In this document: one piece after another, positions 62,808 to 62,992 of the stretch
How the letters are laid out: every line of letters begins with the position of its first letter
Position numbering within the stretch: position 1 is the stretch's first letter
Source of the DNA: Pseudomonadota bacterium
Lineage (GTDB): Bacteria > Pseudomonadota > Gammaproteobacteria > Xanthomonadales > Xanthomonadaceae
Assembly: GCA_020161335.1 (NCBI GenBank)
Contig: JAIUOJ010000005.1
Coordinates: forward strand, 1 to 62,992
Direction of reading: 5' to 3'
DNA: 62,992 nucleotides
Position numbers and translations under genes: made by a program
The notes under the pieces: model-generated
Seen by the model: only the letters and a program-made list of their open reading frames with translations
Databases searched by the model: none
Told to the model about the DNA's origin: nothing

Positions 62808-62992
62808 ATGACCGAGAAGCTGCGCATCGACCTTCAGATCCTCCTGCCCCACGTGCCTGACGAGGCCGATGCCTGTGTCAAGCGGCTGATCGACGATTTG
62901 GAGGGACGCAACGGGATCGAGCAGGTACACCTGCGCCCGGGCTCTGACGGTGCGCCGGCACAGATGTGCGTGCACTACAACCCGGATGTCGT
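62808..62992 (+). CDS. Start of a heavy-metal P-type ATPase (3' end outside window)
   Basis: 61 complete codons. M-T-E-K-L-R-I-D-L-Q-I-L-L-P-H-V-P-D-E-A-D-A-C opens a ferredoxin-like N-terminal domain in which one Cys sits at the start of the first helix, followed by G-I-E-Q-V-H-L-R and M-C-V-H-Y-N-P. Ribosome site GGGGA precedes the ATG. This is the usual N-terminus of ZntA/CadA-type ATPases next to czc operons. The catalytic parts lie beyond the edge, so the call is by N-terminus and context. Confidence 0.7.
   Translation, partial: MTEKLRIDLQILLPHVPDEADACVKRLIDDLEGRNGIEQVHLRPGSDGAPAQMCVHYNPDV

Larger units (their letters stand above)
37611..62992 (+). mobile_element. Tn7-like transposon inserted in comM (left part; right end outside window)
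   Basis: Starts where yifB/comM breaks off and continues to the window edge. It contains a complete tnsA-tnsB-tnsC-tniQ set reading inward and then a long cargo (defence, lipid A modification, metal resistance). The missing 5' part of yifB is nowhere in the window, so the right end lies further on. GC and codon use are lower than in the backbone, and change again between cargo blocks. No Cas genes or CRISPR repeats were seen, so targeting is presumably by the TniQ/TnsD-type protein at a fixed comM site. The exact terminal base and target duplication cannot be fixed without the other end. Confidence 0.88.

Noticed and set aside
37611-62992. CRISPR-guided (CAST) transposon
   Set aside because: No cas genes, no regularly spaced repeats, and tnsA is present as a separate gene; ordinary Tn7-like targeting fits better.
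1-62992. tRNA or rRNA genes, phage integrase with att site
   Set aside because: None could be recognised by eye; the only integration machinery seen is the Tn7-like set.

Overview
The window is bacterial, very dense in genes and high in GC, apart from two patches of visibly lower GC (about 27.7-29.7 kb and 37.6-62.99 kb). Gene content points to a gammaproteobacterium of the Xanthomonadaceae (Lysobacter/Luteimonas/Xanthomonas-like). The clues are Kup next to a KdpDE-like pair, a fused indolepyruvate:ferredoxin oxidoreductase, an I78 inhibitor lipoprotein and the extragenic repeat whose translation reads CHPERSEGS. The genus is inference from gene style; there is no rRNA in the window.

Backbone, 1-27.7 kb: the end of a YdeI/OmdA-type gene and a MexS-like oxidoreductase, then a membrane protein. 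Next is a LysR regulator divergent from a MexEF-OprN-like RND efflux operon that has two short-chain dehydrogenases built in. After that come folE and ychJ, a KdpDE-like two-component pair, kup, a lytic transglycosylase, a TetA-type MFS exporter, an I78 lipoprotein and an SGNH hydrolase. The stretch ends with a very large membrane-spanning patatin-like protein and a class-C beta-lactamase-like serine hydrolase.

27.7-29.7 kb is a short foreign-looking patch with one gene, a sulfotransferase/capsule-synthesis-like protein behind an unusual N-terminus. Backbone resumes at 29.7-37.6 kb with the fused indolepyruvate oxidoreductase, a GAF-GGDEF-EAL protein, a small exported protein and the 3' part of yifB/comM.

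At about 37.61-37.65 kb yifB/comM is cut by a Tn7-like transposon (tnsA-tnsB-tnsC-tniQ, translationally coupled). Its right end and the rest of yifB lie beyond the window. The cargo runs in three blocks. (1) A likely defence block holds a three-gene minus-strand operon (small protein, HExxH metalloprotease, Dcd-like deaminase) and a divergent AbrB/MraZ-like regulator. It also holds an XRE + ImmA/IrrE pair divergent from a compact ubiquitin-like conjugation operon: a triple-Ubl-E2 fusion, a JAB-E1 fusion and a DUF6527 protein. (2) A lipid A/envelope cassette contains an ArnT-like GT39, a GT2, a LAB_N membrane protein, an EptA/MCR-like phosphoethanolamine transferase and DgkA. (3) A heavy-metal block contains czcI-like, czcC, czcB, czcA, a short CDF transporter and the start of a metal P-type ATPase. 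A second czcI-like gene lies in front of the lipid A cassette, suggesting that cassette sits inside a duplicated or split czc operon.

The strongest candidate for an under-described system is the two-fusion ubiquitin-like operon (47173-50029) with its divergent XRE/ImmA switch. The second is the metalloprotease/Dcd operon (42580-45036). Both are passengers of a comM-targeted Tn7-like element that shows no CRISPR genes.
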